NCBI GenBank assembly: GCA_020855015.1
Contig: JAHKLP010000077.1
Span: 1-52,575, forward strand
From: Methanobacterium sp.
GTDB lineage: Archaea > Methanobacteriota > Methanobacteria > Methanobacteriales > Methanobacteriaceae
Direction: 5' to 3'
DNA: 52,575 nt
Positions 30,765 to 43,416 of this stretch are shown here, one piece after another (the first letter of the stretch is position 1; every line of letters starts with the position of its first letter). Under the pieces are notes generated by a model. That model saw nothing but the letters and a program-made list of their open reading frames with translations, searched no databases and had not been told where the DNA came from. The position numbers and the translations under genes are program-made.

Positions 30765-31739
30765 ATGGATCTTTTCACACACTTCATTGTTCCCTTTGCC
30801 ATTTTAACCCTTCTTAAGCTTAGGGATTTTACAATTAAAGACAGGCTTTCCGGAGGATTTGGAGGTATTTCCATTGATTTTGACTTTATTCTAGTTTTGA
30901 TTGGTTTCATTTCCCCGGAGCTGTTTATATTCACCCACAGAGGCATAACTCACAGTTTCGTTTTTGGACTGGTAACTGCCATTATATTTCTTTACATAAT
31001 ATCCCGGCCCAGAGTATATGGCCTTATCAACGACTTGATAAAAAGAGATATCAAGGTAGAATTCAACTGGAAGAGTGTATCATTAGCTTACTTTGGAGTG
31101 TTAATCCATCTCTTCTTGGACTTCCTTACCACTGGAGGCATACCTTTACTCTACCCATTTTCCCTTATCCGTTTCAGTGCAAATTTATATTATTACACAG
31201 ATTTGGTAACAACACTGGTTGCCATAGTAATCCTCCTCGTTCTATACCTCCGCCTGGATCCAAAATACAAAAAAATAGCCCTTACTGGTTTTTTGGTTAT
31301 GTTAATCTCTTTCGGAGGTATCCGAGCCTATGAAAAGATAGAAGCCCTTGAAAGTCAGACACTCAATGATGGTTACACTAATATAACTGCATATCCCACT
31401 TCAGACATGTTCAGCTGGACTATGTTGGAAAGCAATGGGAAAAACAAGTACCGGGTTTTCACCTACAACACTCTGAACCACACTGTCGCAAACCTAAGGG
31501 AGGTAAATAGTCTCAGTATCAAAAATGGAAGCTACGAATCCGCCCAGAATGCAATTAAATATGCCAATACTTTGCCTGAAGTGAAAAAGTTCCGTTGGAC
31601 ATCACCCCATACGGCAATTAACGCTACTTCAACCAGTACTGGCTGGAATCTGACCTTCTATGATTTTGTTGGAAACCATTATGGTGCCAGGGAAGTAACC
31701 GTACATGTAGAAAAAAATAGGAATCAAATAAAATATTAA
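30765..31739 (+). CDS. DUF457 membrane metal-dependent hydrolase with extracytoplasmic tail
   Basis: This 324-residue protein has a DUF457/YdjM-like membrane domain in the first about 190 residues: MDLFTHFIVP, GISIDFDFILV, THRGITHSFVFG and VLIHLFLDFLTTGG hold the conserved His and Asp. A soluble domain of about 130 residues follows, rich in Asn and Thr with several N-x-T/S sites. It is 66 bases after trkH and may share its transcript. The family has no proven substrate. Confidence 0.82.
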   Translation: MDLFTHFIVPFAILTLLKLRDFTIKDRLSGGFGGISIDFDFILVLIGFISPELFIFTHRGITHSFVFGLVTAIIFLYIISRPRVYGLINDLIKRDIKVEFNWKSVSLAYFGVLIHLFLDFLTTGGIPLLYPFSLIRFSANLYYYTDLVTTLVAIVILLVLYLRLDPKYKKIALTGFLVMLISFGGIRAYEKIEALESQTLNDGYTNITAYPTSDMFSWTMLESNGKNKYRVFTYNTLNHTVANLREVNSLSIKNGSYESAQNAIKYANTLPEVKKFRWTSPHTAINATSTSTGWNLTFYDFVGNHYGAREVTVHVEKNRNQIKY

Positions 31740-31816
31740 AAAACATCTGATTTTAAATCCCTTAGAAGCTATTTTTCTTCTTAGAATAGGATTAAAAAGG
31801 GATTATTACCAAAATT

Positions 31817-32449
31817 TTAATAAAACCCATTAACCATTTCATTGGCCATTCTAATGTGTTGTGAACCATCCCCTACTGCAGGCCCATGGCCGGGTAAAAG
31901 GTACTGGACCTCTAATTTACTCAATCTCTCCAGAGATCTCCTCATATCATCCATATTCCCGCCAAGATCCACACGTCCAAAACCTCCACCAGAAAATACA
32001 GTGTCTCCAGAGATAAGGGTTTCACCATCATATAAGCAGATACTTCCAGCAGTATGGCCAGGTGTAAGAAGAACCTCGAATCCGTGTATTTTATCCCCTT
32101 CTTCCAGTTTCAGGTCCACTTTCATTTTTTCCACGGATTTCCCGAACATAGTGGCCAGAAGTGCATCTTCATTCCCTTCTTCAAGTGCAATCGCATCAGT
32201 TGCATGCATGGCCACTTGCAAATTAAAGTATCGGTTTCCACCCACGTGGTCGTAATGATTGTGGGTGTTTACTATTAATGACAAATCATCAACTTTCTTA
32301 CCAGCGTCTTGTATAGATTTGAGTATGTAATCCATGTGTTGACCGGTTCCAGTGTCCACTATAACATCTTCAAAAACATAAACATTAGAATCATAACCCA
32401 TTCCTTCAATTACGATTACATCGCCGATTTTTTTCAATTTTACACCCAT
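31817..32449 (-). CDS. Metallo-beta-lactamase-fold hydrolase
   Basis: This 210-residue protein has the MBL metal site: NTHNHYDHVGG, later TPGHTAGSI and SGDTVFSGGGFGRVD, and GHGPAV. It is most like glyoxalase II-type thioester hydrolases, but the substrate is uncertain. A longer reading to 32497 would run into the tRNA-Trp gene; the Met at 32449 (MGVKLKKIGDV) is the only reasonable start and leaves 39 bases to the tRNA. No clear ribosome binding site is seen. Confidence 0.86.
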   Translation of the reverse strand: MGVKLKKIGDVIVIEGMGYDSNVYVFEDVIVDTGTGQHMDYILKSIQDAGKKVDDLSLIVNTHNHYDHVGGNRYFNLQVAMHATDAIALEEGNEDALLATMFGKSVEKMKVDLKLEEGDKIHGFEVLLTPGHTAGSICLYDGETLISGDTVFSGGGFGRVDLGGNMDDMRRSLERLSKLEVQYLLPGHGPAVGDGSQHIRMANEMVNGFY

Positions 32450-32459
32450 TCGAAGTAGG

Positions 32460-32466
32460 AAAAAAA
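32460..32466 (-). terminator. T-run after tRNA-Trp
   Basis: Seven T on the minus strand, 22 bases after the tRNA-Trp 3' end. Archaeal polymerase commonly stops at such runs. Confidence 0.35.
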
Positions 32467-32488
32467 TATATTGATAGAAATAGTAGAG

Positions 32489-32642
<154 letters not shown>

Positions 32643-32678
32643 TTAATTTATGGTCATTATAATGACCTTTTTAATGGG

Positions 32679-33299
<621 letters not shown>

Positions 33300-33680
33300 T
33301 CAGGAACTAATCACTATTTGTTTGGCTGTAGTCTGGGGAGGATATGAATCCATAAAAGGGCCAGTAAAAATTACAGCAACATTAGTCCCAGTTTTTATGT
33401 TAGAAAAAGATGCATTAACACGTTTTTTTCCATTTTCTTGGAGTATTACCGTTGCATTATTAACCTTTACCGATATATTGTGGGGTTCACTGTTGCCTGC
33501 AACCTTTCCCTCAACTAAAATAGAATTCTGAGTATTATTTTCATCATGTGGATTAGCATGACAAATTCCAATGATTTTACCATTCATATCGGCCTTTTCT
33601 CCACCAGTCGCGAATATAACCCCGTAGAAAACCCCCATCATAATCACAACTAATATTGCAAACAAGGTTATAGTCCTCAT
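33300..33680 (-). CDS. Secreted DUF3221-like protein
   Basis: This 126-residue protein has an N-terminal membrane helix or signal (about residues 3-26). The domain that follows ends in a VIFTGPFMDSYPPQTTAKQI segment, the pattern of the DUF3221/YobA group (V-x-F-x-G-P-x-x-x-S-Y-P-x-Q). It is likely a small OB-like fold displayed on the cell surface. The function is unknown. There are no cotranscribed neighbours. Confidence 0.6.
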   Translation of the reverse strand: MRTITLFAILVVIMMGVFYGVIFATGGEKADMNGKIIGICHANPHDENNTQNSILVEGKVAGNSEPHNISVKVNNATVILQENGKKRVNASFSNIKTGTNVAVIFTGPFMDSYPPQTTAKQIVISS

Positions 33681-33850
33681 CTTTACAAATCCTATACTTT
33701 GATGATTACTAGCACATAATTCCAGTTATCACTGATGTATAAGTTAATTATACTATAAATGGTTTATTACTCAACTCTTCCTAGTTAGGTTATCAAAAAA
33801 CATATTAACATATCGGAGCATAAAAAATATTATCATAGGAGGTTTCAATA

Positions 33851-34120
33851 ATGGCTAGTGTCATTGATCCAGTAACTATTCTAAACCTGATTTTCTGTAT
33901 AATAATAGTCGGTTTAGGTTACTGGGAATACTACAAAAAAAGAAGCTTAATCGCCCTATATGTAGCCTTAACTTTCGGTTTTTTTGGTATAGCTCACCTG
34001 GCAATCATTTTAGGGATGAAAAGCTCCGATATTATCATTATGGTGATTAGATCAATCGCCTACCTGGTAATTATCTACGCACTATATAAAACCGCAGCAG
34101 GACATTGGAATAGAGAATAA
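33851..34120 (+). CDS. Small three-helix membrane protein
   Basis: This 89-residue hypothetical protein has three helices (about 8-25, 33-53 and 59-80) and few charged residues except YYKKRS after helix 1. An excellent ribosome binding site (AGGAGGT, eight bases before ATG) supports expression. Another three-helix protein of similar layout is at 41270-41578. I do not recognise a family. Confidence 0.6.
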   Translation: MASVIDPVTILNLIFCIIIVGLGYWEYYKKRSLIALYVALTFGFFGIAHLAIILGMKSSDIIIMVIRSIAYLVIIYALYKTAAGHWNRE

Positions 34121-34231
34121 TCGTCCAGATATATTTGCAATAGCAAATTATCTACTTCCAATCGTTTTCTTGGTGCTGAACCTTTAGGAAGAATTCCTTT
34201 GGTTAGTATACATCAGCTTTTGATCATATCC

Positions 34232-34975
<744 letters not shown>

Positions 34976-35035
34976 TTTTTCTCCTTTTGGCTTGTTATCA
35001 ATCCATAAATATCTTCAAAAGGTTATCCTTTCTTA

Positions 35036-35494
35036 TTATTTGTTTAGCTTTTCAAGATAAACTAAATTTAAATTTAGGGTGAGTTCTTCTATCTTAAATA
35101 TGTTATAACCCAACTTTTCATAAAGTTTTATATTCTTCTTACTTAGATGACCTGTTATAAGCTCCCATCTTTCACATTCATGGAATATTTTCTCTATTTC
35201 CCGCATTAAAAGCGTTCCAATTCCTTGATTCTGGAAATAGGGGTGTACGATTAATCTTCCGATATAACAAGTTCCAGGTTCAGAAATTCTTGCCCGGACT
35301 GAACCAATTATGTTCCCATCCTCTAATGCCTTCAGGAAATAATAATCCCGAAACTCAGCTTTGATCTCATCTAAGGTTTGAATCAGGGGAGGGATACTGT
35401 AATCAGAGTATATTTCAGCTTCACTAATGTAACAAAACCTCTGAAGAGTGAGAATTTCTCCTGAATCCCTTTTATCAGCCTTTTCAATGATCAT
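35036..35494 (-). CDS. GNAT-family N-acetyltransferase
   Basis: This protein is 152 residues from the Met at 35494 (MIIEKADKRDSGEIL), which aligns with the usual GNAT N-terminus. An upstream Met at 35620 would overlap the methyltransferase gene by 80 bases and add a non-conserved stretch. The acetyl-CoA site is seen in GRLIVHPYFQNQGIGTLLM (V-x-P-x-x-Q-x-x-G-I-G), and the C-terminal YEKLGYNIFK is typical. The target amine is unknown. Confidence 0.82.
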   Translation of the reverse strand: MIIEKADKRDSGEILTLQRFCYISEAEIYSDYSIPPLIQTLDEIKAEFRDYYFLKALEDGNIIGSVRARISEPGTCYIGRLIVHPYFQNQGIGTLLMREIEKIFHECERWELITGHLSKKNIKLYEKLGYNIFKIEELTLNLNLVYLEKLNK

Positions 35495-35540
35495 GATTTT
35501 TTTTGCCTGATCTCTAATATTTTTGAACTGAATTTCGACT

Positions 35541-36344
<804 letters not shown>

Positions 36345-36534
36345 TTTTTACACCCAGTTAACTGGTACCATAATCAAAAAACATTATAGTTAACTCATTT
36401 AACTTCAGTATTCAGATTACTATTTAAAATGAGAGTACTATTTAAAACTTTATAGGACATCTTTGTACGTTAATTAGGATTTCATGAAAAATGAAAGGAA
36501 ATAAGTTTTATGAACTCATTTCCTTCAAATAGAC

Positions 36535-37116
36535 TTATGCCCCATATTTACCTGTGATTTGAGTTTGCCCCAGTATATGTCCCTGCATGGCATTAGTTAC
36601 CTGCTCCTTAGTTGCACCAGCATCTAAATTAAGCATCACATCAAGTGCATAGATTTTAAATGCGTATCTATGTGTTCCGCTCGGTGGTGATGGGCCGGTG
36701 TATCCTATTGTGCCTAGGTCATTGGTTCCCTGTTTTGCACCATTATCCAATGTTCTCTGGTTGGTTATACCCTCAGCCAACTGGGTAACATTTCCAGGTA
36801 TGTCAAAAACTATCCAGTGGAAAAATGCTCCACCACCAGAACCGGATGCATCTGGATCTTCACAAGTTATGGTGAAGCTTATGGTTTTTTGGGGCGCTGA
36901 GGTCCATGCAAGAGGCGGAGATATGTTATCACCATTTGCTGTGTACTTTTGAGGTATTTGACCACCTTGAACAAATGCAGTGCTAGTAATCTGGAAACCT
37001 CCAGATTGATCCCCAGATTGATCTGTTGTTTGATTATTCTCCTGTGTGCATCCTGATGCAAAAATAACCAATATTATCAACGATATTCCTAAACCTAAAA
37101 AAGTATTCTTATCCAT
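36535..37116 (-). CDS. PEBP/YbhB-family lipoprotein
   Basis: This 193-residue protein has a lipoprotein signal: hydrophobic residues 8-20 followed by FASGC (C23). A Gln/Asn/Ser-rich linker leads to a phosphatidylethanolamine-binding-protein domain: TCEDPDASGSGGGAFFHWIV (the D-P-D-A and G-x-x-x-H-W anion-binding signature) and GTHRYAFKIYAL. The function of prokaryotic PEBPs is not settled; surface binding of a small anion is plausible. Confidence 0.87.
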   Translation of the reverse strand: MDKNTFLGLGISLIILVIFASGCTQENNQTTDQSGDQSGGFQITSTAFVQGGQIPQKYTANGDNISPPLAWTSAPQKTISFTITCEDPDASGSGGGAFFHWIVFDIPGNVTQLAEGITNQRTLDNGAKQGTNDLGTIGYTGPSPPSGTHRYAFKIYALDVMLNLDAGATKEQVTNAMQGHILGQTQITGKYGA

Positions 37117-37213
37117 GTCATCCCCCCTATATCATATTAATCTGTACTTTTTTGTATATCAATAATCTGGCAATAACATTACACATTACTAAAAAAGATT
37201 CAAAATTAGTTTA

Positions 37214-37813
37214 CTAATAAGTCAAGGATGTTGGAATATTTTTGTAGGCCTCTTCAACATTTTTTGACCGAACCATTGCTTCAGTAACCCTGCCATCCGG
37301 ATTACTGCAAATATAGGGATAATCGTCTTCTCCCACTTCCTGAATAGGGAAAGCTAATTTCTCTTTATCCATGAAAAATTGAGCATCAATATCATGATTG
37401 TTTCCGCGAGCATCCATTCGAACCCAATTATCAATAATATAAACTGCATTTAGACCATGAACAAGGTATCCATCTTCATGAACCAATCTTTGATAGCAAA
37501 ATCCAGTAGGAATCCCCATAAACCTCAAAAGAGCAGCTAACAAATTAGATTTGGCAAAACATATACCGTGACCTTTTTTTAAAACCTCTGAAGCCTTGAA
37601 GGTTACCATATCCTGTCCGGCATCCATGGAATGATCTATCTCATCCCTTACAAAGTTATAAATGTTTTCTACCATTTCAGGCCCATCCATATCCTGAGAT
37701 AGTTCCAGGGCCTTTTTCTGTATTTGAGGAGTTTCATAGTCCACCCATTGAGAAGATCTCGTATATTCTTTTAAACCATCTTTTTGTATTAAATTAAGCA
37801 TATTAATCCTCAT
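37214..37813 (-). CDS. Transglutaminase-like domain protein
   Basis: This 199-residue protein has a papain-like transglutaminase core. The probable catalytic Cys is in GHGICFAKSNLLAALLR, the His in VHGLNAVYI and the Asp in WVRMDARGN, in the standard order. No signal peptide is seen, so it acts in the cytoplasm. Such proteins may be peptidases or cross-linking enzymes; the substrate is unknown. Confidence 0.85.
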   Translation of the reverse strand: MRINMLNLIQKDGLKEYTRSSQWVDYETPQIQKKALELSQDMDGPEMVENIYNFVRDEIDHSMDAGQDMVTFKASEVLKKGHGICFAKSNLLAALLRFMGIPTGFCYQRLVHEDGYLVHGLNAVYIIDNWVRMDARGNNHDIDAQFFMDKEKLAFPIQEVGEDDYPYICSNPDGRVTEAMVRSKNVEEAYKNIPTSLTY

Positions 37814-37836
37814 TCTGAATATTTTTCGTCATCTAA

Positions 37837-38526
37837 TTATTTCAGCATTTCATTATAGACTTTATATTTCAAATAGATGATACCATCCTTAATTTTTTCC
37901 ATATTATCCAGTTGTAACTTTATAGGAGCATTTTCGTCATATAAGTCGCCTTCCTGGAAAATAGAATTTTTTGGTTCTCCTCCAACTATTTAAGGATGCA
38001 ATAACAAGCGTACTTCATCAACCAGCCCAGCACTCAAGAGGATTCCGTTAAGAACACCCCCACTGTCTATTCTTATCTTTTTAACACCGAATTTTGTGTT
38101 TAATTCTTCCAGGGCAGTTTCCATATCCACATGTTGGTACCCCACCACCAGATAATCAATGTAACGTTCCTCCAGAAAGTTCAGATACTCTGAAGGAGTT
38201 GAACGACTGCATAAAACCAAAACATCCCTGATGTAGGGCATTTTCAATATTTCAGTCCAGATACGAATCTGCCCCTTACTATCTGGGACCACCAGTAAGG
38301 GCCGATCATCTACATCTTTTAATCTGGGTTGGAATGCTTCTACAGATTCCTCAATGTTTTGCCCCGGTTTAACCCCGAATCCAATGAGTACAGTGTTGCT
38401 GCCCATTAAAACTGCATCAACATCCCATTTAGATGCCAATTCATAGTAAAGTTCCACATCTGCATCAAAACCTGTGATCCTCCCATCCAGACTTACTGCG
38501 TTGTAAATTATAACCCACGGTAACAT
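37837..38526 (-). pseudogene. RibD C-terminal-like reductase interrupted by in-frame TAA
   Basis: The first 178 codons (ending GLVDEVRLLLHP) form a dihydrofolate reductase-like RibD-C domain with NAVSLDGRI near the N-terminus. At 37990-37992 a TAA interrupts it, but the same frame continues for 50 sense codons (IVGGEPKNSIFQEGDLYDEN...) that supply exactly the missing end of the family (HP-x-I-V-G-G), then stops at 37837. One base change (for example TTA to TAA) explains the break. It may be a pseudogene, a read-through gene or a sequence error. NADPH-dependent reduction of a pterin- or pyrimidine-like substrate is the family's usual role. Confidence 0.8.
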
Positions 38527-38579
38527 TGAAAAGCCCCTTTGTTGTTAAATACCTAATATTATCATTAAACAAATATTAT

Positions 38580-39428
<849 letters not shown>

Positions 39429-39495
39429 GAGACTTAGTTAGTCGTGTGTATATTAGTCTTGTTTGAATATCTCACATTAAAATTTAATATTATGA

Positions 39496-40101
39496 TTAAC
39501 TCTGTCCGTTTCCCGGGAAATAATAGTTAATAGTTTCTTTAACTTCTTTTAACCATTGTTCACGTTCATCGAAGGTGCTAGTGACTACTAAGCGGAACAT
39601 TTTACGGTAATAGTTCTTTATTCCACAGAAATCAAAAACACAATCTTTCCAGATGTGCTCTAATGGGTCACCAAATACTCGCATCTCCCTTTCAGCTGCT
39701 GTGTTAGATGTGTTGAATACAACAGCTATTTCAGCGGTCAGCAAACCATCAGGCACTCCAGAACCATCATCCCCCTCTTCAAACTCGTAAGCCACACCAG
39801 AACGAAGCAGTCTATCCATCCAACCCTTTAATATTGCAGGGGGTTGACCCCACCAGTTAGGATGTATTATGATAATCCCCTGGGCTTTTTTAATCTCCTG
39901 ACGGTGCTTCAATACCAGTGGATCAGATGTTTCTCCATTGACGAGTTCAGAACCATCCAGTAGGGGTTTGAATTCTTCTTCATATAAATTATGGGCATTG
40001 ATTTGGTGACCATTAACCTTTAAAGTCTCCAGAACTGTCTGGTAAATGGCATGATTGAAGCTTTTTGGGTAAGGATGGGCCAGTATAACTGAAATTTCCA
40101 T
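39496..40101 (-). CDS. NAD(P)H quinone oxidoreductase-like flavodoxin-fold protein
   Basis: This 201-residue protein of the YwrO/KefF/MdaB family has VILAHPYPKSFNHAIYQ at the N-terminus, IIIHPNWWGQPPAILKGWMD as the FMN-binding and dimer loop, and FDFCGIKNYYRKMF in the C-terminal part. It likely reduces quinone-like or other electrophilic compounds with NAD(P)H. It stands alone on the minus strand, 28 bases downstream of a GNAT gene. Confidence 0.86.
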   Translation of the reverse strand: MEISVILAHPYPKSFNHAIYQTVLETLKVNGHQINAHNLYEEEFKPLLDGSELVNGETSDPLVLKHRQEIKKAQGIIIIHPNWWGQPPAILKGWMDRLLRSGVAYEFEEGDDGSGVPDGLLTAEIAVVFNTSNTAAEREMRVFGDPLEHIWKDCVFDFCGIKNYYRKMFRLVVTSTFDEREQWLKEVKETINYYFPGNGQS

Positions 40102-40128
40102 AAATCATTCTCCTATTGATTTAAACCC

Positions 40129-40548
40129 TTATGTCCTTAGATACGTTACAAACATGGGACTTTTATCCCCTCCCAGTTCGAAACCACATTTTTTATAAAA
40201 ATCAACCTCGCGGTCGTATGCAATCACAGCTAAACGTGCGAAATCTTTATATTCTAAAAGCATTAAACTAACGAGTTCCTTTCCAATTCCCATATTCTGA
40301 TAATCTGGCAGTACCAACAAATAGTGGAAGTAAACTGTCATGACACCATCAGATAAAGAATTTATCAATCCAACGAGTTTTTCTTGACCATTATTATCAC
40401 AGCCCCATGCAGAGTACACTCTGTGAGAATTCTTGATCGCTTTTTTTAACTTATCAGGGTAATTTCCCGAATCCCAATTAACTGAAAGGAAAAGATTTTG
40501 AAGTTCTTTTTCGGTAAAATCCTTTATCTTTTTATATTTAATCACCAT
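40129..40548 (-). CDS. GNAT-family N-acetyltransferase
   Basis: This protein is 139 residues from the ATG at 40548 (MVIKYKKIKDFTEKEL), which has GGGGAT at a good distance upstream; an ATG 15 bases earlier lies inside that site. The acetyl-CoA motif is LVLPDYQNMGIGKELVSLM and the C-terminal YKKCGFELGG is typical. It is related to the small arylalkylamine-like GNATs. The target is unknown. Confidence 0.83.
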   Translation of the reverse strand: MVIKYKKIKDFTEKELQNLFLSVNWDSGNYPDKLKKAIKNSHRVYSAWGCDNNGQEKLVGLINSLSDGVMTVYFHYLLVLPDYQNMGIGKELVSLMLLEYKDFARLAVIAYDREVDFYKKCGFELGGDKSPMFVTYLRT

Positions 40549-40616
40549 GAAACACATCCCCATATAATTATATCATAATCTTTTTGATTTTCCAATAAAT
40601 CCATTTAAGGGGTAAT

Positions 40617-41177
40617 TTAAAGAGTTAACACCAAAAAAACGTCACCATCAGGACCATAATCTCCATCACTGAATTTTGGAATATATTCTGTTTTTATATA
40701 ATTTTCAGGTTCAAAATTCTCTTCAACAAATCCTGCCTTTTGGTAGGCGTTTATCGCCCTTTTATTATGTTTTGAAGGGCGAATAATGACTTTATCATAT
40801 CCACTATCCCTAACAATTCCAGCAAGCCGTAAAAGAGCCTCCGTACCATAACCATGCCCAGTGTAGTTGAGTCCCTTAAGCCAGATATCGAATTCAGTGA
40901 TTTTATCTAGTAAATGGAATGATGTGTAGGATATTATACCTATATCCTCTATTTTACCATTAGTTCTACAAACTATAATGTAAGCGCGTCCTTTTTCTGG
41001 TTGAGAACCATCGAAATAAAAATCCATGTATTCATCTTTTTTATAATATTCATAGGATGGAATGGTTTCTTTGGTGATTCCTCCCAATTCGTTTAGATAA
41101 TCTGAAAAGTCAGAATAATAAAGCCATTTATAAGTTTTTTTCCTATCTTTAATAGTGGCTTCTCTTAGTTCTATCAT
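40617..41177 (-). CDS. GNAT-family N-acetyltransferase (RimJ/AacA4-like)
   Basis: This 186-residue protein has IELREATIKDRKKTYKWLYY at the N-terminus, IWLKGLNYTGHGYGTEALLR as the acetyl-CoA loop and SKHNKRAINAYQKAGFVEE near the end. The layout fits the RimJ/RimL or aminoglycoside 6'-acetyltransferase group. A drug-resistance role cannot be claimed from sequence alone. It stands 53 bases upstream of the previous GNAT gene on the same strand. Confidence 0.85.
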   Translation of the reverse strand: MIELREATIKDRKKTYKWLYYSDFSDYLNELGGITKETIPSYEYYKKDEYMDFYFDGSQPEKGRAYIIVCRTNGKIEDIGIISYTSFHLLDKITEFDIWLKGLNYTGHGYGTEALLRLAGIVRDSGYDKVIIRPSKHNKRAINAYQKAGFVEENFEPENYIKTEYIPKFSDGDYGPDGDVFLVLTL

Positions 41178-41269
41178 TTAAATCCCTTATTATTATATTC
41201 AAGCTTTATTATGCTGAAAGTTGTTAAATAAATTTTTCAATATAATATGAAAAATCACTTCTCAACCAA

Positions 41270-41578
41270 TTACGCATCATTCCAAGTTACTCTTAAAACT
41301 AGCAATAAAGCTGCGCATTCAAAGCCTAGGAATATAATTGGAGCTATTAAATCGTTAAAATTGTTAGGAATCTTTAAAACGAAATAAGCTGCGAATAATA
41401 AATTTTGAATCAGGAAGAATGCAAAAAACAAAACCATACTATTAAATCTTAATTGCATTACCTTGGTTCTACTCCAATAAAAATAAAGAATTATCATAAT
41501 CAGGAGTAAGTTTCCAATGCTGATAGACAAAGGTAGCAGTTTAAATATACAAAATAGTTGATTAAGTTCCGCAGACAT
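41270..41578 (-). CDS. Small three-helix membrane protein
   Basis: This 102-residue protein has three hydrophobic segments (about 12-34, 45-66 and 74-96) with the loop YWSRTKVMQLRF after the first. It is similar in layout to the protein at 33851-34120. No family is recognised. It lies downstream of no clear promoter; the gap to the next gene is 92 bases. Confidence 0.5.
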   Translation of the reverse strand: MSAELNQLFCIFKLLPLSISIGNLLLIMIILYFYWSRTKVMQLRFNSMVLFFAFFLIQNLLFAAYFVLKIPNNFNDLIAPIIFLGFECAALLLVLRVTWNDA

Positions 41579-41667
41579 GTTTAAAACCTATTTTAATTTT
41601 TTAAACACTTATTTAAATAAAAAAAAATGGTAAAATAGGGATTTCAAAGAAACATCCAAGTTAAAAC

Positions 41668-42339
41668 CTATTTACTGGCCATGTTGACTATTTTCCCATC
41701 ACTCATATGGATTATCTCATCTGCAAAATCAGCTGCCACAGGATTGTGGGTAACAACTACAATAGTCACCCCTTCATTCATATTTAGATCACGCAATATT
41801 TGCATTATAGAATTTGCATTTCTGGTGTCCAGTTCTCCTGTTGGTTCATCAGCCAGAATAATGGAAGGATTATTTATCAAAGCCCGAGCAATTGCTACCC
41901 TCTGTTGTTCTCCTCCCGAAAGTTGAGTGGGGCGTTTATTATATTTTCCGTGTAATCCTATCTTATCCAGAATCTCTTTAGCCTTCTGGGAATCATTATC
42001 AATCATGGGCAGCATGACGTTCTCCAGTGATGTAAGTTGGGACATAAGGTTGAATCTTTGAAAGATAAAACCTATTTCATTCCTTCTAAGGCGGGCTTGT
42101 TCTTTTTTAGAAAGTTTAACTGTTTCGTTTCCATTTAAACGACACACACCCATGGTAGGAGTGTCCAATATGCCAGCAACGTGTAGAAATGTTGATTTGC
42201 CAGACCCGGAAGGCCCCATGACTGCAGTGAATGAACCCTCATCCAAAACGAGATCAAGTCCAGCCAGGGCATTTACCAAGTCATCACCCATATGATAAGT
42301 TTTCCAGACATTTCTAAATTCAAGCACATGGTTATTCAT
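41668..42339 (-). CDS. MacB/LolD-type ABC transporter ATP-binding protein (system 2)
   Basis: This 223-residue ATPase has Walker A GPSGSGKST, signature LSGGEQQRVAIARAL, Walker B IILADEPTGELD and the H-loop VVVTHNP. It overlaps the permease gene before it by eight bases. With that permease it forms a MacB/FtsE-FtsX-like export or lipoprotein-release unit, which uses ATP for work outside the membrane. Confidence 0.93.
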   Translation of the reverse strand: MNNHVLEFRNVWKTYHMGDDLVNALAGLDLVLDEGSFTAVMGPSGSGKSTFLHVAGILDTPTMGVCRLNGNETVKLSKKEQARLRRNEIGFIFQRFNLMSQLTSLENVMLPMIDNDSQKAKEILDKIGLHGKYNKRPTQLSGGEQQRVAIARALINNPSIILADEPTGELDTRNANSIMQILRDLNMNEGVTIVVVTHNPVAADFADEIIHMSDGKIVNMASK

Positions 42340-43384
42340 TTCTCAAAGCCTCCACTACGTTCAGTTTTGAAGCCCGCATCGCAGGATATAATCCGGCAAG
42401 TACGCTTAAAAGGGTAGAGCCAACTATGACCCCTAAGATCAACCATAAAGGCATCATTCCATACATGTATTCAGTGAGTTTCAGAACATTTGCAATTCCA
42501 ATAATTCCAATAATTCCAAAAATAACTCCTACAATTCCTCCTGAAAAACCCAAAAGACCTGATTCAAATAGAATACTTCCCTTGATTTCCCAGTTGGTAA
42601 ATCCTATAGCCTTTAATACTCCCAATTCTTTGGTTCTCTCCATAACACTGATTAACATGGTGTTTATCACGCTTATGATTCCCACAAGGAGTGCTACGCT
42701 GGCTATAATTGCAGTGAAGAGCAGAGCTTGACCAGTCATTTCTTGAACTTCATTAACCTTTTCAGACTTAGTTTCAACTGAAATTCCATTTATTTGCCTT
42801 TCAATTTCCTCAGATACAGTTTTAGGGTCTCCATCTGTACTAGCATAGATTGCACTCACTTTATTACCTGCAAGTTGTTTTGCATAAGACTGATCAATAA
42901 ATACATAAAAGGACTGTGTATCTTTAGATATTCCGGTTACAGTTAATTCCCGATTTTTAACCTTTATTTTACTACCAATACTATAACCATACTTATCTGC
43001 CACTGACTGGTATATTACAACCCCATATGTTCCAGTTTTTAGTTTCACATCTTTCCAGTTATTTGTTCCCTCGAAAAATAATCTATCTCCCTTTATATCC
43101 TCTGAAAAAACCGTGACTTCACGGAAATCATACAGTTCTGATCTATTTCTGATGTCTGATGCAGTTTGACCATCCATTAAGTAAGATCCTGTGCTGGATG
43201 CCGGGGTAACTACAACATCATACATGTACTTATTTGTTTCATCTTTAATAGCCGAAGTAACCCCAGTTGTTACTCCTAAAAGCATGACAATCGTTGCAAC
43301 ACCAATTATTATCCCAAGAGTGGTCAAAATGCTTCTAAGTTTTCTTCTACGGATGTTATTAAAAGCAAGACTATAAAGATCCAT
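42332..43384 (-). CDS. FtsX/MacB-type ABC permease (system 2)
   Basis: This 350-residue permease has an N-terminal helix (IRRRKLRSILTTLGIIIGVATI), a large extracytoplasmic domain (about 45-225) and three C-terminal helices including ISVMERTKELGVLKAIGFTN, the conserved FtsX loop. The C-terminus YPAMRASKLNVVEALRNE is typical of MacB. It is 32 bases after the first ATPase gene and overlaps its own ATPase. Confidence 0.92.
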   Translation of the reverse strand: MDLYSLAFNNIRRRKLRSILTTLGIIIGVATIVMLLGVTTGVTSAIKDETNKYMYDVVVTPASSTGSYLMDGQTASDIRNRSELYDFREVTVFSEDIKGDRLFFEGTNNWKDVKLKTGTYGVVIYQSVADKYGYSIGSKIKVKNRELTVTGISKDTQSFYVFIDQSYAKQLAGNKVSAIYASTDGDPKTVSEEIERQINGISVETKSEKVNEVQEMTGQALLFTAIIASVALLVGIISVINTMLISVMERTKELGVLKAIGFTNWEIKGSILFESGLLGFSGGIVGVIFGIIGIIGIANVLKLTEYMYGMMPLWLILGVIVGSTLLSVLAGLYPAMRASKLNVVEALRNE

Positions 43385-43416
43385 GTTTTCACCGTGAAAT
43401 ACTTATTTAAAAAAAA

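Noticed and set aside
40129..41177. Acetyltransferases as antibiotic-resistance genes
   Set aside because: The GNAT fold is clear but nothing in the sequence shows an aminoglycoside or other drug as substrate.
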